Assembly: GCA_963754535.1 (NCBI GenBank)
Contig: CAVWGG010000040.1
Coordinates: 1-64,000 of the forward strand
DNA length: 64,000 nt
Source of the DNA: RPQJ01 sp963754535
GTDB lineage: Bacteria; Pseudomonadota; Gammaproteobacteria; Steroidobacterales; Steroidobacteraceae
Direction of reading: 5' to 3'
Each line of letters starts with the position of its first letter. Positions within the stretch are counted from its first letter, which is position 1. Below are positions 61,670 through 64,000 of the stretch, one piece after another. A program made the translations under genes and the position numbers. The notes beneath the pieces are model-generated. The model made no database searches and had not been told where the DNA came from. It saw nothing but the letters and a program-made list of their open reading frames with translations.

Positions 61670-62668
61670 TCAGCTCAGGAACTGACGCGGCGTCTTGCCC
61701 GTCCAGCGCCGGAACGCGCGAGTGAAATTGCTCTGGTCGGCAAAGCCGAGCAGGAAGGTGATGTCGGCGAGCGTGTGCTCGCCTTGCTTCAGGTATTCGA
61801 GGGCCAGTTCGCGGCGGGTCGTGTCGAGCAGGCGCTGGTACGTAGTGCCTTCGCGGCGCAGGCGGCGCTGCAACGTGCTGGCGCTCTGGTTCAGTGCCCG
61901 CGCGATTCCATCCTGGTCGAGATCGCCTGACGGCATTGCCTTGAGCAGCAGCGAGCGAACCCGCGTTGCGGCCGAATCAGGCTCCAGTCCCTCGAGGTAG
62001 CGCGCCGCCATACGGTCGGCCTCCGCCGCCAGTTCAGGATTGCCGGTGAGCACCTGCCGCGCGGCGAGCTGAGCGTCGAACTTGATCGCGAAGTGCTCCG
62101 CTCCGTACTCCACCGGACAGCCGATTTCCTCCTGGTAGGCCGCGGCCGGCACGTCGCTCTGGTAAGGCAGGGTGACGAGCGTGGGAATGGCAGACGACCC
62201 GGCACACAGTCGAAGGATCCGGCAGACCGTGACTACCAGCGCGTCGAAGTATTGCGTGCACGGCAGGATCGTCAGTTCGGTCCGACGGGTTTCCAGGCTG
62301 GCGACCGGTCCATCGACGATCAACACGAAGCGGCCGTTGGTGCTCACCACGCTGCTGTAGCGTTCGATGCGTTGCAGGGCGGCAAGCACGCTCGTGCTGC
62401 TGACGATGCCAAGGCCCAGCGCATGGAATATGCCCGGCCGGGCGAGCTGGCCGGCGCGCAGGCCGAAGAGTGGATCCCTGGATTCCTGTGCCGCGATCGC
62501 CCACATTCTCTGGATGCGCGCCGAAGGCAACCGTTGCCCGGGACGGGCCAGCAGCTCTGGGTCAATTTCGGCACTCCGCACCAGCTCTGCGAAGTCGATA
62601 CCGTACCGCGGAAGGATGTCCTTCAACGGAGCCAGCGTCATTGCCAGTGCGGTAGGGGTATTCCACAT
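61670..62668 (-). CDS. AraC family regulator, OruR/ArgR-like
   Basis: A 332-residue protein with the N-terminal arabinose-binding-like domain of the OruR group (LKDILPRYGIDFAELVRSAEIDPELL) and a C-terminal AraC domain (LNQSASTLQRRLRREGTTYQRLLDTTRRELALEYL; TLADITFLLGFADQSNFTRAFRRWTGKTPRQF). Target unknown. ATG 62668 is the family start; upstream residues in the open frame are not conserved-looking. Confidence 0.9.
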   Translation of the reverse strand: MWNTPTALAMTLAPLKDILPRYGIDFAELVRSAEIDPELLARPGQRLPSARIQRMWAIAAQESRDPLFGLRAGQLARPGIFHALGLGIVSSTSVLAALQRIERYSSVVSTNGRFVLIVDGPVASLETRRTELTILPCTQYFDALVVTVCRILRLCAGSSAIPTLVTLPYQSDVPAAAYQEEIGCPVEYGAEHFAIKFDAQLAARQVLTGNPELAAEADRMAARYLEGLEPDSAATRVRSLLLKAMPSGDLDQDGIARALNQSASTLQRRLRREGTTYQRLLDTTRRELALEYLKQGEHTLADITFLLGFADQSNFTRAFRRWTGKTPRQFLS

Positions 62669-62814
62669 GCGGGTACTTATGGCTTCAAAATTTCTTAAAA
62701 AGTCCAAATAGAAAATCACATGGCACGAAAACGTCACGTTTCTGCAGCCTTCGGACCAGACGTTGCCGCCCGGCGACCAGAGACGCTGTCCCGTCGCGCC
62801 TACACTGCCTACCC

Positions 62815-63259
62815 ATGGACGACTCGACAAGACCCGTACGAACGAGACCTGAATCGCGGGCGCCCGAGCACGCTGCAGACGATCCGGCCATGCTCGCGCT
62901 GGCGGAACTGCTCGATGCCGAGCGCACGCTCGCGACCATCGAGGAACCGCTGCTGGTGGAGCGCGCCGACGCAGGCCGGATGTGGCTCCTTTGGTTTGCC
63001 ATCGGCGCGACCGACGAGGTCTGCCGGCTTACGTCACGTCGCACCGAGACGCGAACGCAACGAGGTGTTTCGACGAGTGGTGGCCCTGATCTTCAGCGAC
63101 GGCGTGCGCTCCGACGTCAATCCAGTGCTGGCGGACCGGCGGCTCATCGAACTGTTCGAGTCCGCTGGTTCCCGCGCGGTGCGGGCCTGCCTCAGTGGTG
63201 AAACTCGCCTCGGGTACTATCTTGACTCGCTGCGCACGGCAACTGGTCAGCACAGCTGA
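62815..63259 (+). CDS. Hypothetical protein, one frameshift
   Basis: ATG 62815 opens MDDSTRPVRTRPESR, then a helical segment (MLALAELLDAERTLATIEEPLLVERADAGRMWLLWFAIGATDEVCRL). At about 63030 CTTACG stands where CTACG would keep frame, one extra T. The second frame continues ERNEVFRRVVALIFSDGVRSDVNPVLADRRLIELFESAGSRAVRACL to TGA 63259. The 445-base span is 3n+1, as expected. The repaired protein has about 147 residues. No family was recognised. Confidence 0.55.
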
Positions 63260-63298
63260 GGCGAGGTGGCAGCAGTGCGGGCAGCGCTGGGCGCATCA

Positions 63299-63937
63299 AT
63301 GCAGATTCTGCTCGGGCGGACTCTGCCTGCATTGGTTCTGTCTGGGCTGATTGCAGCTCCCGCCGCGGCCGAAATACCCGCGTCGCTGCAGGTCGTGGCG
63401 GTCGCGCCGCAATACCCCGGCAGGTTGGCGGGCGACGACCGCTGGTGGATCTACCTCGATGGCCCGATCGATCCCGGCGCGACTGCGCGCGTCGTGAACC
63501 TGATTCTCGCTGAGCGCATCCCCCGCGCGATCGTCTTTCTCAATTCGCCGGGCGGCAGTCTCGTGACTGCGATGCAGCTCGGCCGCGTGCTGCGCGAGCA
63601 CGCATTCGACACGCGCGTCGGAGCGCGCACCACCAACGCGGCGCGGGCAACGGCTGGAACATGTCACAGCGCGTGTCCTTTCGTCCTTGCCGGCGGGGTC
63701 GAGCGCTCGCTCGAGCTGGGATCCGCGATCGGGTTGCACCGCGCCGAGAATCGCGTGCCTGTCAGCGACGAAGGTGCTTTTCAGCGTGTCGTCGAGGCGC
63801 AGGTGCTCGAGTACCTGGCCGAAATGAATGTGCACGCCGAAGTCGCCAACATCATGGGCGCAGTCCCGCACGACCAGATTCGCGACCTCACCGTCGACGA
63901 GGCCCTGCAGCTGAACCTGTTGAATCACGTTCACTGA
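63299..63937 (+). CDS. Secreted ClpP/crotonase-like serine peptidase homologue
   Basis: A 212-residue protein with a signal peptide (MQILLGRTLPALVLSGLIAAPAAAE) and a ClpP-fold: FLNSPGGSLVTAMQLGRVLREH, then TCHSACPFVLAGG, where the Ser between His and Ala is in the nucleophile position, and IGLHRAEN, whose His is the likely catalytic partner. This is the periplasmic ClpP-like group of unknown substrate. A GTG at 63266 would add 11 residues before the signal peptide. 40 bases after the frameshifted gene. Confidence 0.8.
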   Translation: MQILLGRTLPALVLSGLIAAPAAAEIPASLQVVAVAPQYPGRLAGDDRWWIYLDGPIDPGATARVVNLILAERIPRAIVFLNSPGGSLVTAMQLGRVLREHAFDTRVGARTTNAARATAGTCHSACPFVLAGGVERSLELGSAIGLHRAENRVPVSDEGAFQRVVEAQVLEYLAEMNVHAEVANIMGAVPHDQIRDLTVDEALQLNLLNHVH

Positions 63938-64000
63938 GTCCACGTGACGGGCCGCAACGCCGGTTGGCGGCCAGGCGACGACCCAAGTATCGTTGTCGCC

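Overview
The window is GC-rich, densely coded DNA from a proteobacterium. The gene families (CydAB-type oxidase with a DUF2474 peptide, FadL porin, LpxD, AraC-type regulators, phenylalanine 4-hydroxylase, SHP/DHC haem proteins) fit best with an environmental, respiring, Gram-negative gammaproteobacterium, perhaps of the Steroidobacter/Xanthomonadales kind. That placement is an inference. I saw no rRNA, tRNA, CRISPR array, transposase or phage gene.

Layout. 0-2.2 kb: a decayed GGDEF gene and small envelope genes carrying several single-base frameshifts. 2.4-8.4 kb: an ATP-grasp-like protein, a cytochrome P450-rubredoxin pair divergent from a MerR regulator, a FadL porin and an AraC regulator. 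8.5-15.4 kb: another AraC regulator, a gene-poor stretch, a DMT exporter, a ThDP enzyme and a cyanide-insensitive-type quinol oxidase operon. 15.4-20.3 kb: 6-phosphogluconate dehydrogenase facing glucose-6-phosphate dehydrogenase, with an LpxD and a fatty acid desaturase gene upstream of the latter. 20.4-29.2 kb: arylamine N-acetyltransferase/DmpA peptidase, DUF885 peptidase, acyl-CoA dehydrogenase, quinone oxidoreductase, an esterase and its HTH regulator. 29.3-33.6 kb: an arsR-arsC-acr3 operon divergent from modABC. 33.6-35.5 kb: GFA protein, DDAH-like hydrolase and a lipoprotein.

The centrepiece is 35.5-47.8 kb. One strand encodes, in transcription order, a TPR protein, a membrane protein with a cytochrome b-like histidine pattern, a 21-haem c-type cytochrome (broken by one extra base), a 1047-residue cytochrome with 41 CxxCH motifs plus one CxxxCH, a SPOR-TPR-beta-barrel outer-membrane protein and a lipoprotein. 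Divergent from it are a ferredoxin/FAD oxidoreductase and a Sel1/ankyrin protein. Together they look like an electron route from a cytoplasmic flavoprotein through the inner membrane and a very haem-rich periplasmic or extracellular carrier to an outer-membrane barrel; the direction of flow is unknown. Next to it (47.8-51.4 kb) is a tight five-gene operon for an SHP-like cytochrome, a DHC dihaem cytochrome, a cytochrome b561 and a two-component system.

51.5-64 kb is mixed housekeeping and envelope material: MscS, a Kef-type antiporter, TerC, a HAD phosphatase, a phospholipase D lipoprotein, phenylalanine 4-hydroxylase, DUF3313, HupE/UreJ-2, an AraC/OruR regulator and a ClpP-like periplasmic protein.
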